Notes under the pieces: generated by a model
Database searches by the model: none
What the model was told of the DNA's origin: nothing
The model's input: the letters and a program-made list of their open reading frames with translations, nothing else
From: Arcobacter sp. F155
GTDB lineage: Bacteria; Campylobacterota; Campylobacteria; Campylobacterales; Arcobacteraceae
Direction of reading: 5' to 3'
Length of the DNA stretch: 64,000 bases
Assembly: GCF_004116455.1 (NCBI RefSeq)
Contig: NZ_PDJU01000004.1
Coordinates: 122,222 to 186,221 of the forward strand
Made by a program: the position numbers and the translations under genes
Shown: piece by piece, positions 51,440 through 62,311 of the stretch
Position numbering within the stretch: the first letter of the stretch is position 1
Layout: the number at the start of each line of letters is the position of its first letter

Positions 51440-53983
51440 ATGAAACAAACGAAAGCTGTCTTACTTACTGTCTTTGTTGTAACCCTTGGATTTCTATTAC
51501 AAATTTACTATATAAATTTTTCTATTTCTAATCAAATTAAAATCTTTGAGAACAATATCTTAAAAGAAGCAAGAATGAGTTTTAGCAGTTTTCTTACTAT
51601 GAAGATGTGGAACACTACAAATAATGGGGTTTATGTAAAAGAGTATGAAAGTTATACAAGAATTAGTCCTATTGATATGACAAAACAGATTTTTGACCTT
51701 TCTAATAGAAGTAATATCCAAAGCTATAAAATCACAAGTTTAAATCCTAACAATGAAGATAATAAACCTAACTATTTTGAAAGAAGAGTTTTAAAAGAGT
51801 TTGAGAAAAAAAATATTTCAGAAGTTTTTGAGTTTAATAAAAATAGAAACAAACTAAACTATATGGCGGCATTAACTGTAACGAGAGCTTGTATGGAGTG
51901 CCATACTTCACAAAGCTATGAAATAGGAGATATAAGAGGTGGAATTAGAGTTACTTTAGATACAAGTGATTATAAAGAGTTTTATGTAAATGCAAATAAA
52001 AAAAGAGACTACTACATGCTATTTAGTTTTTGTATCTCTCTTGGAGTATTTTTAGTATTAATTTATTTTGTAAATAATATTTATAAAAAACATAGAACTA
52101 TAATGAAAATTTCAAATAAGAATAGAGTTTTATCTCAAAGATATGAGTATGCAATAAATGGTTCAAATGACGGTTTATGGGATTGGAATTTGCGTACAAA
52201 TGAAGTTTATTTTTCAAAAATATGGAAAGGTATGCTTGGTTATAAAGATGAAGAGCTTCCTAGTTCTTTAGAGTCATGGGAGAAATTGGTTCATCCTGAA
52301 GATTTTGAAAAAGCTACAAATGATATAAAAGCAAATCATAGAGGAGAAACAACCCACTATGAAAATGTACATAGACTAAGACACAAAGATGGACATTGGG
52401 TTTGGATTTTAGATAGAGGGAAAACTATCTTTGATGAAAAGGGTAAAGCTATTAGAATGGTTGGTTTCCATACTGATGTAACAAAACAAAAGGAACTTGA
52501 AGTTAACCTATTGAGAAGTGAAAAAAATCTTTTAAAAGCAGAAAAGATGTCAAATCTTGGACACTTTAGGTATGACTTTAAAGAGAATGTTTTAACTTTA
52601 TCAAATAATATAAAAGCAGTATTTGGCTTAGATGATGAAACAAAAATCACTTTAGAAGATTTAATAAAAAACTTTACCCATGAAGAAGATAGAGAAAGTG
52701 TTGTAAAAAGGTTTTTTCTAGGGAAACATAAAGGTAGAGGTTATAGAACTGAATATAGAATAATAAGACAGTCTGATAAAGAGATAAGACATGTAAACTG
52801 CAATATTGAGTTTAAAAAAAATAAAAATAAAGAAGTAGATTTAGTTATTGGAACTATTCAAGATGTTACTGAGTTTGCATTAATTCAAAATGAACTTTCT
52901 ATCTTAAGGCAAGCAGTAGAACAAGCACCTATTTCTTTTGTGATTACAAATACAAAAGGTGAGGTTGAATATGTTAATTCTCACTTTACAAAAGTAAGTG
53001 GATATAGCTTTTCTGAAATTACAGGGAAAAATATAGATGTTTTACAAGCTGATACTATGAGTGAAGAAGAGTACAATAATCTTTGGGAAACAATCTCTTC
53101 AGGTAAAACTTGGAGCGGAATTTTTAAGAATATCAGTAAAAATAAAAAAGAGTTTTGGGAAAGAGCTATCATTTTCCCTATTTTTTCTAAAAAAGATAAA
53201 AAAATTATAAACTATATGGCAATCAAGCAAGAGATAACAAAAGAGGTAAGACTACAAGAAGAGTTGAAAGATAAAGAAGAGTTAATGATTGCTCAATCAA
53301 GACATGCTGCAATGGGAGAGATGATAAGTATGATTGCTCACCAATGGAGGCAACCTATTTCAGTAGTAGCAATGAGTGCTAATAATATCTTAATGGATGT
53401 TGACCTTGATATGCTAGATAAAGAAGCACTAAAAGAAAATGCTCAAGACATAATATCTCAAACACAATATTTATCTCAAACAATTGAAGACTTTAGAAAC
53501 TTCTTTAAACCTAATAAACAAAAAGAGAGTTTTTATATAAAAGATGTATTTAAAGATGCCTTTTCTGTTATGGGAAAAACTTTAGAGAATAATAATATTG
53601 AAGTGAATCAAGAGTTTACTTCAAATAGAAAAGTTAATAGTTTTGAAAAAGAGTTTTTACAAGTAGTTATAAATATTTTAAAAAATGCAAAAGAAGTTTT
53701 AGTTCAAAGAGAAATAGAACACAAAAAAATAGATGTTTATGAATATTTAGATGGTGAGAACATTATTATTCAAGTTTTGGATAATGCAGGTGGTATTTCT
53801 GAAGAGATTAAAGATAAAATTTTTGAGCCATATTTTACTACTAAAGATGAATTAGAAGGAACTGGCTTAGGTCTTTATATGTCAAAGACAATTGTAGAAA
53901 AACATTTAGAAGGTAAAATCAAAGCATACAACAAAGATGATGGTGCTTGTTTTGAAATAGTACTAAGGGGTGAAAGTGTCTGA
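51440..53983 (+). CDS. Haem c-containing PAS sensor histidine kinase
   Basis: An 847-aa kinase. A membrane helix (about 5-28) leads to a periplasmic DUF3365/Tll0287-like domain with a CMECH haem-attachment motif (residues 151-155, in [10 protein letters not shown]); a second helix lies near 191-211. Three PAS modules follow (about 230-350, 365-480, 485-605), then His634 in [10 protein letters not shown] and an HATPase domain ([15 protein letters not shown]). A covalent haem points to redox, oxygen or NO sensing. The next gene, a receiver-PilZ-like regulator, overlaps its end by 14 bases and is the likely partner. Confidence 0.9.
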   Translation: MKQTKAVLLTVFVVTLGFLLQIYYINFSISNQIKIFENNILKEARMSFSSFLTMKMWNTTNNGVYVKEYESYTRISPIDMTKQIFDLSNRSNIQSYKITSLNPNNEDNKPNYFERRVLKEFEKKNISEVFEFNKNRNKLNYMAALTVTRACMECHTSQSYEIGDIRGGIRVTLDTSDYKEFYVNANKKRDYYMLFSFCISLGVFLVLIYFVNNIYKKHRTIMKISNKNRVLSQRYEYAINGSNDGLWDWNLRTNEVYFSKIWKGMLGYKDEELPSSLESWEKLVHPEDFEKATNDIKANHRGETTHYENVHRLRHKDGHWVWILDRGKTIFDEKGKAIRMVGFHTDVTKQKELEVNLLRSEKNLLKAEKMSNLGHFRYDFKENVLTLSNNIKAVFGLDDETKITLEDLIKNFTHEEDRESVVKRFFLGKHKGRGYRTEYRIIRQSDKEIRHVNCNIEFKKNKNKEVDLVIGTIQDVTEFALIQNELSILRQAVEQAPISFVITNTKGEVEYVNSHFTKVSGYSFSEITGKNIDVLQADTMSEEEYNNLWETISSGKTWSGIFKNISKNKKEFWERAIIFPIFSKKDKKIINYMAIKQEITKEVRLQEELKDKEELMIAQSRHAAMGEMISMIAHQWRQPISVVAMSANNILMDVDLDMLDKEALKENAQDIISQTQYLSQTIEDFRNFFKPNKQKESFYIKDVFKDAFSVMGKTLENNNIEVNQEFTSNRKVNSFEKEFLQVVINILKNAKEVLVQREIEHKKIDVYEYLDGENIIIQVLDNAGGISEEIKDKIFEPYFTTKDELEGTGLGLYMSKTIVEKHLEGKIKAYNKDDGACFEIVLRGESV

Positions 53984-55076
53984 ATTAATAAAGTTAAAAA
54001 ATAAAGCTAGTGAATATAGTGTTTTAGTTGTTGAAGATAGTAAACATATTCAAAAGCAGATGAAAAACTTTGTGGGTAAACTTTTTAAAGAGGTTTATAT
54101 CGCTGATAATGGGCTAATTGGTTTAGAGGTTTTTAAAAAGAATTTACCTGATTTAGTTTTGACTGATTTAACAATGCCTCAAATGGATGGACATGAGTTT
54201 ATTGAAAAACTATTGGAATTTAGTCCAAAGACAAAGATAATAATTATCTCTGCCCATGCATATGAAGAAAATATTATGAAGTTTAAAAAGCTTGGAATAA
54301 ATGAGTTTATTCAAAAGCCTGTGAACTATGATACTTTGATTTCATCACTGTTAACTTCAATTGAAAAAATTGAGAGTAGTGAAGAAGAGAGTGAAGATGA
54401 TTTATATAAAGATTTATATGAGTTAAAGTTAAATAATAATCAACTTGAGTTGATAAACCATTACAGGGGAGTTCCTTTTATTCATAATGCTTCTATTGTA
54501 AATATCGAAAAAGATAAAATACGAGTAAAAGCTGAAAAGATACAAGTAAAAGCAATCAAATATGAAAAAAAGACAACTATTCATTTTGAAGATAAAATTG
54601 TAAATGCAAAGTTTGATAGCTATGATGAGGTTAGTAATACTCTTTGTTTAAAAGATTTACATGAAGTAGATACAAGTGCTAAAGATAGAAAAACAGTTAG
54701 GGTTGACCCTGATGAACTTTTTACAGCTTCTATTTTTGCAAATAGTGAAAGATATAACTACAAAGTAGAATCTCTTGCTTCAAACGCAATCTCTTTTAGG
54801 GCAAAAAATATAACAAATAAGTTGCGTTCAGGTGATAAGGTAGATATTGTAATAGGTTTTAAAACAGAACATGAAGCTTCTTTTGATAATAAAATAGTCC
54901 ATAAAGAAAGAATTGCCATAAAAGCTTTAGTTTATAAGGTAGAAAAACTTGATAATGACTACAGTAAAATAATCTTTATTTATGAGTTGTCATTTGGAGA
55001 TAGGAAAATTCTAGAGCATTATATTTCTCAAAGACAATTAGAGTTAGTCAAAGAGTTTAAAGAGTTAAGGTTTTAA
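53970..55076 (+). CDS. Response regulator with C-terminal PilZ-like domain
   Basis: A 368-aa protein. The N-terminal receiver has LVVEDSKHIQKQ and the acceptor Asp66 in VLTDLTMPQMDG. A middle region of about 100 residues (about 130-240) is of unknown fold. The C-terminal part starts DRKTVRVDPDELFTASI with ESLASNAISFRAK, recalling the RxxxR and D/NxSxxG motifs of PilZ c-di-GMP receptors, though imperfectly. The start is GTG at 53970, or GTG at 53976, which has the better spacing to AAGGGG. Its stop overlaps that of the convergent regulator by three bases. Confidence 0.75.
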   Translation: MKVSELIKLKNKASEYSVLVVEDSKHIQKQMKNFVGKLFKEVYIADNGLIGLEVFKKNLPDLVLTDLTMPQMDGHEFIEKLLEFSPKTKIIIISAHAYEENIMKFKKLGINEFIQKPVNYDTLISSLLTSIEKIESSEEESEDDLYKDLYELKLNNNQLELINHYRGVPFIHNASIVNIEKDKIRVKAEKIQVKAIKYEKKTTIHFEDKIVNAKFDSYDEVSNTLCLKDLHEVDTSAKDRKTVRVDPDELFTASIFANSERYNYKVESLASNAISFRAKNITNKLRSGDKVDIVIGFKTEHEASFDNKIVHKERIAIKALVYKVEKLDNDYSKIIFIYELSFGDRKILEHYISQRQLELVKEFKELRF

Positions 55077-55792
55077 GATAACTCTATTTTAAAACCAACA
55101 CCTGAAATATTTTTGATTGATTCTTTTCCTACTTTTTTTCTTAATTTATTTATTAAGTTTTTAAGTGCCGAGTCTGTAATTTCATATGCATCAATCCATA
55201 ACTTATTTTTTATTTCATCATGTGAAAGTACTCTATTACTGTTTGAAATAAGATACTCAAGTAGTTCTATCTCTTTTGCTGTTAATGTTAACTCTTTATT
55301 GCTATCTTTAGATAATAACTTCTTATGAAGAACATTATAAGAGGTATTATTCTCAAAATCAACAATATAATTTCCATAGTCAATTAGCTCTTGGGCCGCA
55401 TTTTCTATCGCATTATTTAGTATTTTAAAATCAATAGGTTTTACTAAATAATCTACAAGTTTTAATTTTGTTGCTTCCAATAAATAATTTTTTTCTGTGT
55501 AGGCAGATAGTAAAATTATTGGAATAGTTACATAATTTTTCCTTATATTTTTTATGAACTCAAGTGCATTTTCATCTTTTAAATTAATATCAGAGATTAT
55601 TATGTCGATTCGTTTATTATTTAAAATATGTTTTGCTTGTTCAGTATTTTCACAATCATAAACACTCGATACTATAAGCTCTAGAGCTTCCTTTAGCTTG
55701 ATCCTTATATTTTTTTCATCTTCAATATATAGAATATTTAGATGTTCTTTTATAATTTTAAAACTTTTTTTATTATTTGTGTAATTTTCCAT
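55073..55792 (-). CDS. OmpR-type response regulator
   Basis: A 239-aa regulator: receiver (ILYIEDEKNIRIKL; Asp68 in IIISDINLKDENALEF) and winged helix (TAKEIELLEYLISNSNRVLS, ending NISGVGFKIELS). It is divergent from the TolC-like gene (90 bases) and convergent with the receiver-PilZ gene. Position next to the type I secretion locus makes it a candidate regulator of that locus. No kinase is on its strand; the soluble kinase at 62312 or the nearby membrane kinases could phosphorylate it. Confidence 0.88.
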   Translation of the reverse strand: MENYTNNKKSFKIIKEHLNILYIEDEKNIRIKLKEALELIVSSVYDCENTEQAKHILNNKRIDIIISDINLKDENALEFIKNIRKNYVTIPIILLSAYTEKNYLLEATKLKLVDYLVKPIDFKILNNAIENAAQELIDYGNYIVDFENNTSYNVLHKKLLSKDSNKELTLTAKEIELLEYLISNSNRVLSHDEIKNKLWIDAYEITDSALKNLINKLRKKVGKESIKNISGVGFKIELS

Positions 55793-55881
55793 GTTTTTTT
55801 AATCTTTTTATGATAGAATGTAAAAATAATTATATAATAAAATAATCAGTTTTGCAAGAAATGATTATTTAAGGGAACATA

Positions 55882-57462
55882 ATGAAATCTAATAATAACA
55901 TAAAAGTAATTCTTTTGAGTTTGTTTTTATATCAATCTGTGACATCACTTTTTGCTACTAGTTTAAAAGATAGTGTTGAGAAAGTATTAAGTACAAATCC
56001 AAATGTAATGGCAGAAAGAAAAAATCAAGAAGCCTATAGAATGTATGTAGATGAGAGAAGAGGAAGTTATTTACCTACATTAGATATAGAGTCTTACTAT
56101 CAAAGTGGAAGAGAAAGAGAAAAAAGAGATGAGGATCCAATCCCTGATACTGATGGAGAGTGGACTAAACAAAATGGATACAATGCTGCAATTGTTTTAA
56201 GACAGCTTATTTATGATGGTGGATTAACTCCTTCTCAGGTTGCACAAACAAAATACCAAGATTTAGCAAATAAACATAGAAGTTTTTATGCTATAGAAAA
56301 TACAATTTTAGAAACAGTAAAATCTTACACTGGCCTTGTTCAATCAGATGAAGTATTGAAATTAACTGAGTCTATGATAAAAATTAATGAAGAGAACTTA
56401 GCTATTGCAAAAGAACAAGAGAGTATTAGTGGAGAGGTTTTAGAAACATATCAAGTTTCATCAAAACTGCACTTTATAAGAGATAGATATATTGATGAAG
56501 AAGATAAAAGAGATACAACATTAGCTACATATTTCAAATTAGTAGGTGAAAATCCTAAAGGTAAAACATGTAGACCTACAATTGATGAAACAAAAATCCC
56601 TAGTAATTTAGATGATGCTATAAAAAAAGCAGTTATTAGTAACTATAAAATATTAGAACAAATAGAAAAAATAAAAATGCAAAGAGAAAAAATTGCTCAA
56701 GCAAACTCAGCATTTTTGCCAAAAATAGATTTAGAACTAAAAGCTTCAATTGATGAAGATTTAGAATTACCAGAAAATGGTCAAACAGATGAAAGGTATG
56801 TTAGATTAAATTTAAACTGGAACTTATTTAATGGAAATAAAGACAGTATCACTTCTGCTCAAGAAAAAGTTTTTTTATCAGAGCAAAAGAAAACATTAGA
56901 TGATATTACTCAAGAGATTGTAGCTGAAATAAAATCTTTATTTGGGAAACATGATAAATATAAAAGAAGAGTAACTGAGTTAAAACAATATGTAAAAGCA
57001 AATGTAAATATTGTAGATGTTTATAGAAGTGAGTTTCAAGCAGGAACAAGAACTTTTGTTGATATCTTAGATGCAGAAAGAGAACTTTATGAGTCAACTA
57101 AAACATTAATTGAAGTAGAGTATGCTTTAATAAATAACTATTATGATTTAATGTTTAATTTATCAAACCTTACTGACTCTGTTGTGAATTCTAAAAATCA
57201 GGATTGTGCAAACATCGCTCCAAGAATTATTGATTTTAAACCTAAAAAGAGAGATAACAACATCGAGGCTGAACTTGAAGGTTTAATTAGCGATACAGAT
57301 AGTGAGTTAATTAGAAAAGAGTTAAATCTTGATTTAAAAAAAGAGCTAGAACTAGATGGAAAAACTAATGATATTCTAAATAAAAATGAGGATTCTTCAA
57401 GTAAAAAGACTCTATCTTCTTTTGAATTGTTAAATAAGCAATATAGTGATAATATTAGTTAA
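55882..57462 (+). CDS. TolC-family outer membrane channel of the type I secretion locus
   Basis: A 526-aa protein with a signal peptide (cleaved near SLFA) and two OEP repeats, about residues 25-225 and 235-440. Motifs include TNPNVMAERKNQEAYR, LRQLIYDGGLTPSQVAQ, LNWNLFNGNKD and AGTRTFVDILDAERELYES. It forms the outer-membrane tunnel for the ABC-HlyD pump encoded next. The C-terminal 80 residues are an acidic, charged extension not needed for the barrel-tunnel fold. It is the first gene of the cluster, with the promoter in the 90 bases shared with the regulator. Confidence 0.9.
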   Translation: MKSNNNIKVILLSLFLYQSVTSLFATSLKDSVEKVLSTNPNVMAERKNQEAYRMYVDERRGSYLPTLDIESYYQSGREREKRDEDPIPDTDGEWTKQNGYNAAIVLRQLIYDGGLTPSQVAQTKYQDLANKHRSFYAIENTILETVKSYTGLVQSDEVLKLTESMIKINEENLAIAKEQESISGEVLETYQVSSKLHFIRDRYIDEEDKRDTTLATYFKLVGENPKGKTCRPTIDETKIPSNLDDAIKKAVISNYKILEQIEKIKMQREKIAQANSAFLPKIDLELKASIDEDLELPENGQTDERYVRLNLNWNLFNGNKDSITSAQEKVFLSEQKKTLDDITQEIVAEIKSLFGKHDKYKRRVTELKQYVKANVNIVDVYRSEFQAGTRTFVDILDAERELYESTKTLIEVEYALINNYYDLMFNLSNLTDSVVNSKNQDCANIAPRIIDFKPKKRDNNIEAELEGLISDTDSELIRKELNLDLKKELELDGKTNDILNKNEDSSSKKTLSSFELLNKQYSDNIS

Positions 57463-57490
57463 CTCAAATTAATATCATCAAGGTTACAAA

Positions 57491-59647
57491 TTGCAAGAAA
57501 AGCCTAAGTTAGACGAAAGTCTTAATACTCTAAAAGATAGAAGAACTGTCGATTCTCTTTTAGAGTGTTTAATATTCCTATCAAAATATCATAAAAGAGA
57601 AGCTTCTGCAGAGTCTTTAAAATTCAACTTACCAGTACATAATAAATCTTTAGATTTAGATATGTTTATCGATGCTGCAAAAAGAATTGGTCTTACAAGT
57701 AAGGTTGTTGAACGAGAGATTACAAAGCTTACTAAACTTGCTTTACCTGCTGTTCTTTTACTTGAAAAAAATAGATCATGTATTTTACTTGATTATGATG
57801 AAAAAAAAGGAGTAGCTAAAGTTATTCTTCCTGGACTTAGTTCTGGTGAAACAGAGATGACTTTAGAAAAATTAAACTCTGAATACCTTGGTGAATTAGT
57901 TATTTTAAAACCAGAGTTTAACTTCAATAATAGAATAGAAAAAGAGATAGAAGTAGAAAGTCCTAAACAATGGTTTTGGGGAACTCTATTTAGAAATAAA
58001 AGTATTTATAAACAAGTTATTTTAGTCTCTTTATTTATTAACTTATTTATTCTAGCAACCCCTTTATTTACGATGAATGTCTATGATAGGGTTTTACCAA
58101 ATAATGCAATTGAGACTATGTGGGCATTATTTATTGGTATTAGTATTGTAATGCTTTTTGATTTTGTTTTAAAAGTCTTGCGTTCTTATTTTTTGGGTGT
58201 TGCAAGTAAAAGAACAGATACTATCATTTCAAATAAAATTTTTAATCATGTTCTAAATATAAAGATAAACTCAAAACCAGCTTCTACAGGTCAATTTGTA
58301 AGTAGATTACAATCCTTTGAAAGTGTTAGAGAGTTCTTTACTAGTGCAACAATTGCAGCTTTTGTTGACTTTCCTTTTGTTATTATATTTGTAATAGTTG
58401 TTTTTTATATCGCTGGACCTTTAGCATATATCACTATTGCTACAGTGATTATCTCTATTCTTGTTTCTTGGTATATGCAAAGACCTCTAAAAGAGATAAT
58501 TGAAAAATCTGTAAAAGAAGAGCAAATAAAACAAACTACAATGATTGAAACAGTTACTGGTTTAGAAATCATTAAAAGTGTAAGAGCTCAAAATAGAATG
58601 AGAACAAATTGGGATCATTCAGTAAATAAAACGGTTCATTATGCGGATAAAGGGCATTTTTTATCTCAAAGTATTACTTATTTTACTGCTTTTATTTCAC
58701 AGTTTTCAAATATTGCAATTGTTGCAGGAGGAGTTTATCTTGCAAGTGAGGGTGATATAACAATGGGTGCAATTATTGCAGCTATGATTCTAAATGGAAG
58801 AGTAATTGCTCCTGTTTCTCAATTAGTAGGGCTTATTATTAAGTTTGATAAAACAATGCTTTCATTAAGTAACTTAGATGAAGTTATGAAAATGCCAGTG
58901 GAAAAAGAGAATAAAACTTATATTAGTAGACCTATATTAAAAGGTAAAATTGAATTAAAAGATGTAAATTTTGCATACAAAGAGCAAAATCACCAAACTC
59001 TTAAAAATATAAACTTAAGTATAAAAGCCGGAGAAAAGGTTGCAATTTTAGGAAAAATTGGTTCTGGAAAGTCAACACTTCTTAAACTTATTATGAACCT
59101 TTATGAACCAACTACAGGTTCTGTTTTAGTTGATGATTTAGATACAAGGCAAATTGACCCTGTTGATTTAAGAAGAGCTATTGGGTGTGTACCTCAAGAA
59201 CCTTTCTTATTTATGGGAACTATAAAAGATAATATAACAATTGGAGAACAATACGTATCTGATGAAGAACTTTTAAAAGTTTCAAAAGTTGCAGGGCTTA
59301 ATGAGTTTTTAGGAAAACATGAAGCAGGATTTGATTTAATGGTTGGAGAAAGAGGTGAAGGCTTAAGTGGAGGTGAACGACAATCTGTTACTTTAGCAAG
59401 AGCCCTTATTTCAAATCCAAATATTATAATGCTTGATGAACCAACAAACTCAATGGATAAACAGACAGAGCAAGCATTTATTAGAAAAATAGAAAAAATT
59501 ATTCAAGATAAAACAGTAGTAATAGTTACTCATAAGACATCATTACTTCATTTAGTGGATAGAGTTATTATTGTAGAAAATGGGCAAATTGCCTTTGATG
59601 GTCCTAAAGAGGAAGTTTTTAATAAACCAAGAGGTACAAAAAAATGA
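57491..59647 (+). CDS. Type I secretion ABC transporter, LapB-like
   Basis: A 718-aa exporter with an N-terminal C39-like domain (1-130), which lacks the DCG motif and so should be non-cleaving; it begins DSLLECLIFLSKYHKREASA as LapB-type proteins do. The membrane domain spans about 165-450 and the nucleotide-binding domain the last 230 residues, with Walker A GKIGSGKST, signature LSGGERQSV and Walker B IIMLDEPT. The start is TTG at 57491 after AAGG. It overlaps the HlyD gene by four bases. The cargo is probably the adhesin-like protein at 63221. Confidence 0.92.
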   Translation: MQEKPKLDESLNTLKDRRTVDSLLECLIFLSKYHKREASAESLKFNLPVHNKSLDLDMFIDAAKRIGLTSKVVEREITKLTKLALPAVLLLEKNRSCILLDYDEKKGVAKVILPGLSSGETEMTLEKLNSEYLGELVILKPEFNFNNRIEKEIEVESPKQWFWGTLFRNKSIYKQVILVSLFINLFILATPLFTMNVYDRVLPNNAIETMWALFIGISIVMLFDFVLKVLRSYFLGVASKRTDTIISNKIFNHVLNIKINSKPASTGQFVSRLQSFESVREFFTSATIAAFVDFPFVIIFVIVVFYIAGPLAYITIATVIISILVSWYMQRPLKEIIEKSVKEEQIKQTTMIETVTGLEIIKSVRAQNRMRTNWDHSVNKTVHYADKGHFLSQSITYFTAFISQFSNIAIVAGGVYLASEGDITMGAIIAAMILNGRVIAPVSQLVGLIIKFDKTMLSLSNLDEVMKMPVEKENKTYISRPILKGKIELKDVNFAYKEQNHQTLKNINLSIKAGEKVAILGKIGSGKSTLLKLIMNLYEPTTGSVLVDDLDTRQIDPVDLRRAIGCVPQEPFLFMGTIKDNITIGEQYVSDEELLKVSKVAGLNEFLGKHEAGFDLMVGERGEGLSGGERQSVTLARALISNPNIIMLDEPTNSMDKQTEQAFIRKIEKIIQDKTVVIVTHKTSLLHLVDRVIIVENGQIAFDGPKEEVFNKPRGTKK

Positions 59648-61026
59648 TAAAAAAGTGGTTTAATAAACTTTATGGACTTGATAAAAATCCTGATGAAGAT
59701 TTAGAGTTTGTATATTCAAGTTATTCAAATGCAAATGAAACACCTAGCAAAGTAGCAAACTTAACTTTTATATTTATTATTTCTTTTTTTACATTAGCAA
59801 TTCTTTGGGCAGCCTTTGCAGAAGTAGATGAACTAGCAAGGGGAAATGGAAAAGTTATTCCTTCTGATAAAATTCAAAGAGTACAATCCCTTGATGGTGG
59901 TATAATCTCTGAGATTTTGGTAAAAGATGGTGAGTCTGTAAAAAAAGGCACTCCTTTAATGAAGATTGATACAACAAGATTTCAAGCAACACTAGAAGAG
60001 AGTAAGCAAGAGTATATAAGTTTATTAGCTGTTAGACAAAGACTTGAAGCTGAGGCTTCTTTGGATTTAACAAAACCAGTTCCTACTTTAGAGTTTCCAA
60101 AGGAAGTATTAGAGGATAAATCAGGATATGATAAACTAGAACAAACACTTTTATCTAATAGATATGAAGAATTAAAATCTTCTATTGATGTTTTAGAAAC
60201 TCAACGTGGACAAAAAAGACAAGAATTAAGAGAAATAAAAAATACTATTAAGAACTTGAAGAAAAGTTTTGCTCTTATAAAAGAACAAAGAGAAACTATT
60301 CAAAAACTTGTAAGAAGAGGTGTTAAGTCTAGGTATGACCTTTTAAATATAGAAAAAGAGTACACTGATGTAAGTTCTGAATTAGAAACAGCTTTATTAT
60401 CTGTAACAAGGTCAGAACTAGCTATTCAAGAGGCAAAAAGTAGAGTAGATGAAAAGTTAAATAATTTTAGAGCAGAAGCTTCAAATACCTTACAAGAAAC
60501 AGTGGGAATGATTAGTAGATTTGAAGCAAGATTAGTAGGAGATAAGGATAAGGTTGCCAAAACGACTATCTCTTCTCCTGTAGATGGAATAGTAAAGCAG
60601 TTATATTTTAATACAATAGGTGGAGTAGTTCAGCCTGGTGTTGATTTAGTTGAAATAGTTCCTCAAAGTGATATTTTATTAGTAGAAGCAAAGATTGACC
60701 CAAAAGATATTGCTTTTATTAACCCTAGCCAAAAGGCAATTGTAAAAATCACTGCTTATGATTTTTCTATTTATGGTGGATTAGATGCAAAAATTGTAGA
60801 GATCTCAGCGGATAGTATTGTAGATAAAGAATCAAAAGAAGGTAAAAGTTATTATAGAGTAATTGTTAAAACAGAAAAAAATTATTTGGAACGTAATGGT
60901 GAGAAATTGCCTATTATTCCAGGAATGGTTGCTTCTGTTGATATTATTACAGGAAAAAAGACAATACTTGACTTTATATTAAAACCAATATTAAAAGTAA
61001 AGCAAAATGCTTTACATGAAAGATAA
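59644..61026 (+). CDS. HlyD-family membrane fusion protein, LapC-like
   Basis: A 460-aa periplasmic adaptor with one helix near residues 40-60 (LTFIFIISFFTLAILWAAFA), biotinyl-lipoyl halves (GNGKVIPSDKIQRVQSLDGG, and SPVDGIVKQLYFNTIGG near 315) and a long coiled coil between. It links the ABC transporter to the TolC-like channel. The order TolC-ABC-HlyD matches LapEBC-type loci. Spacing to the next gene is eight bases. Confidence 0.92.
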   Translation: MIKKWFNKLYGLDKNPDEDLEFVYSSYSNANETPSKVANLTFIFIISFFTLAILWAAFAEVDELARGNGKVIPSDKIQRVQSLDGGIISEILVKDGESVKKGTPLMKIDTTRFQATLEESKQEYISLLAVRQRLEAEASLDLTKPVPTLEFPKEVLEDKSGYDKLEQTLLSNRYEELKSSIDVLETQRGQKRQELREIKNTIKNLKKSFALIKEQRETIQKLVRRGVKSRYDLLNIEKEYTDVSSELETALLSVTRSELAIQEAKSRVDEKLNNFRAEASNTLQETVGMISRFEARLVGDKDKVAKTTISSPVDGIVKQLYFNTIGGVVQPGVDLVEIVPQSDILLVEAKIDPKDIAFINPSQKAIVKITAYDFSIYGGLDAKIVEISADSIVDKESKEGKSYYRVIVKTEKNYLERNGEKLPIIPGMVASVDIITGKKTILDFILKPILKVKQNALHER

Positions 61027-61034
61027 GGAAATTG

Positions 61035-62300
61035 ATGAATAAATATTTTTTTAGTTTAGTTTTTATACTAGTAGTTTTTTCAGGATGTGCAACTAAAAAT
61101 ACAGCTTCACTTGTTGAAAAAGATTTACACTATGCTGTTAGAGTAAATGATATGATGCTGTTAAATGAGTTAATTAGTGAAGAAAATATAGATAAAAAAG
61201 ATGAGTATGGTTATACACCTTTACATATTGCAGCGAGATTTAACCACTTTGATATGGCAAAGGTTCTTGTATCAAAGGGTGCACAAATAAATACTCAAGA
61301 TAACTATTTTGATACACCTTTAATTGACTCAGTTAAAAAAGGGCATACATTTATATCTGAACTTTTAATTTGTAATGGTGCAAAAGTAAATGCAAAAGAT
61401 GAAAAAGGTGTTTCTGTTTATGAGTACGCAAGACAATTAAATGATAATAGAACAGCAAAACTACTTAGCTCTAAAAATATTCAGCAAAGATGTATTGGTA
61501 AAGTAATTACTCCTAAAAAGCCTAAAGCAACTCAGTTTTACAATCAGATTTCAATTGATGAATATGGTGTTTTAACTGACAATACTCCAAATATTTGTGG
61601 AGACGTACATGATGAAGATGTAAGAAGAATTCAAATTTCTTTTGATTCAGGAGAGAGTGTAGTTGAAGCAAATATTCTAGGTAAAAGATGGTGTGCACAA
61701 GTAGAAGAAAAGCTATTAAATGGTTATTATAGAGTAGATGCAATTTCTGTAAATTCAATAAATGAAAAGGGTCTTACTTCAGAAGAATTAGAGATAAAAG
61801 CAATTAATACTTTACCTGCACTTCTTAAAAAAGAGTTTGAAAAAGATTTAACAAAATGGAATGCTTCATTTGATGAAAATACTTTAGTATTTAGATTTAA
61901 TAACCCTTCATTAATGTTTGAAAGAGGAAGTAACACTTTAAAGCAAGAGTATAAAAGTATCTTATCTGATTTCTTCCCTAGATATGTAGATGCCTTAGCT
62001 CAGTATAAAAACTCAATAAAGAAAGTTTATGTAGAAGGACATACTTCATCGTCATACAGTAGTGTTAAATCTGTAGAAGAGAAGTTTAAAAAGAATATGG
62101 TTTTATCTCAAGAAAGAGCAGATGCTGTTTTAGAATATTTAAAAGCTATATTAGATTCAACAGTAATTGAAAATGAAAGCTTTATAAATAACAGTTTTGA
62201 ATCAAGAGGAAAATCATCAAGTGAATTAATAGTAAATAGTGATGGTTCTGAAAATGAAGAGTTATCAAGAAGAGTTGAGTTTAAAATAGAAATTAGATAA
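61035..62300 (+). CDS. Lipoprotein with ankyrin repeats and an OmpA-like domain
   Basis: A 421-aa lipoprotein (lipobox FSGC, Cys18). Residues about 30-140 form three to four ankyrin repeats (GYTPLHIAARFNHFDMAKVL, DTPLIDSVKKGH); a middle region with CGDVHDEDVRRI and an Ig-like look follows; residues 290-421 match OmpA C-terminal peptidoglycan binding (FERGSNTLKQEYKSIL, YVEGHTSS, LSQERADAVLEYL, SRRVEFKIEIR). The ATG at 61035 with AAGGA at five bases is preferred over the TTG at 61032. It lies in the secretion operon, so it may anchor the machinery or adhesin to peptidoglycan. The combination is unusual. Confidence 0.85.
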   Translation: MNKYFFSLVFILVVFSGCATKNTASLVEKDLHYAVRVNDMMLLNELISEENIDKKDEYGYTPLHIAARFNHFDMAKVLVSKGAQINTQDNYFDTPLIDSVKKGHTFISELLICNGAKVNAKDEKGVSVYEYARQLNDNRTAKLLSSKNIQQRCIGKVITPKKPKATQFYNQISIDEYGVLTDNTPNICGDVHDEDVRRIQISFDSGESVVEANILGKRWCAQVEEKLLNGYYRVDAISVNSINEKGLTSEELEIKAINTLPALLKKEFEKDLTKWNASFDENTLVFRFNNPSLMFERGSNTLKQEYKSILSDFFPRYVDALAQYKNSIKKVYVEGHTSSSYSSVKSVEEKFKKNMVLSQERADAVLEYLKAILDSTVIENESFINNSFESRGKSSSELIVNSDGSENEELSRRVEFKIEIR

Positions 62301-62311
62301 GGGTTAGAAAA

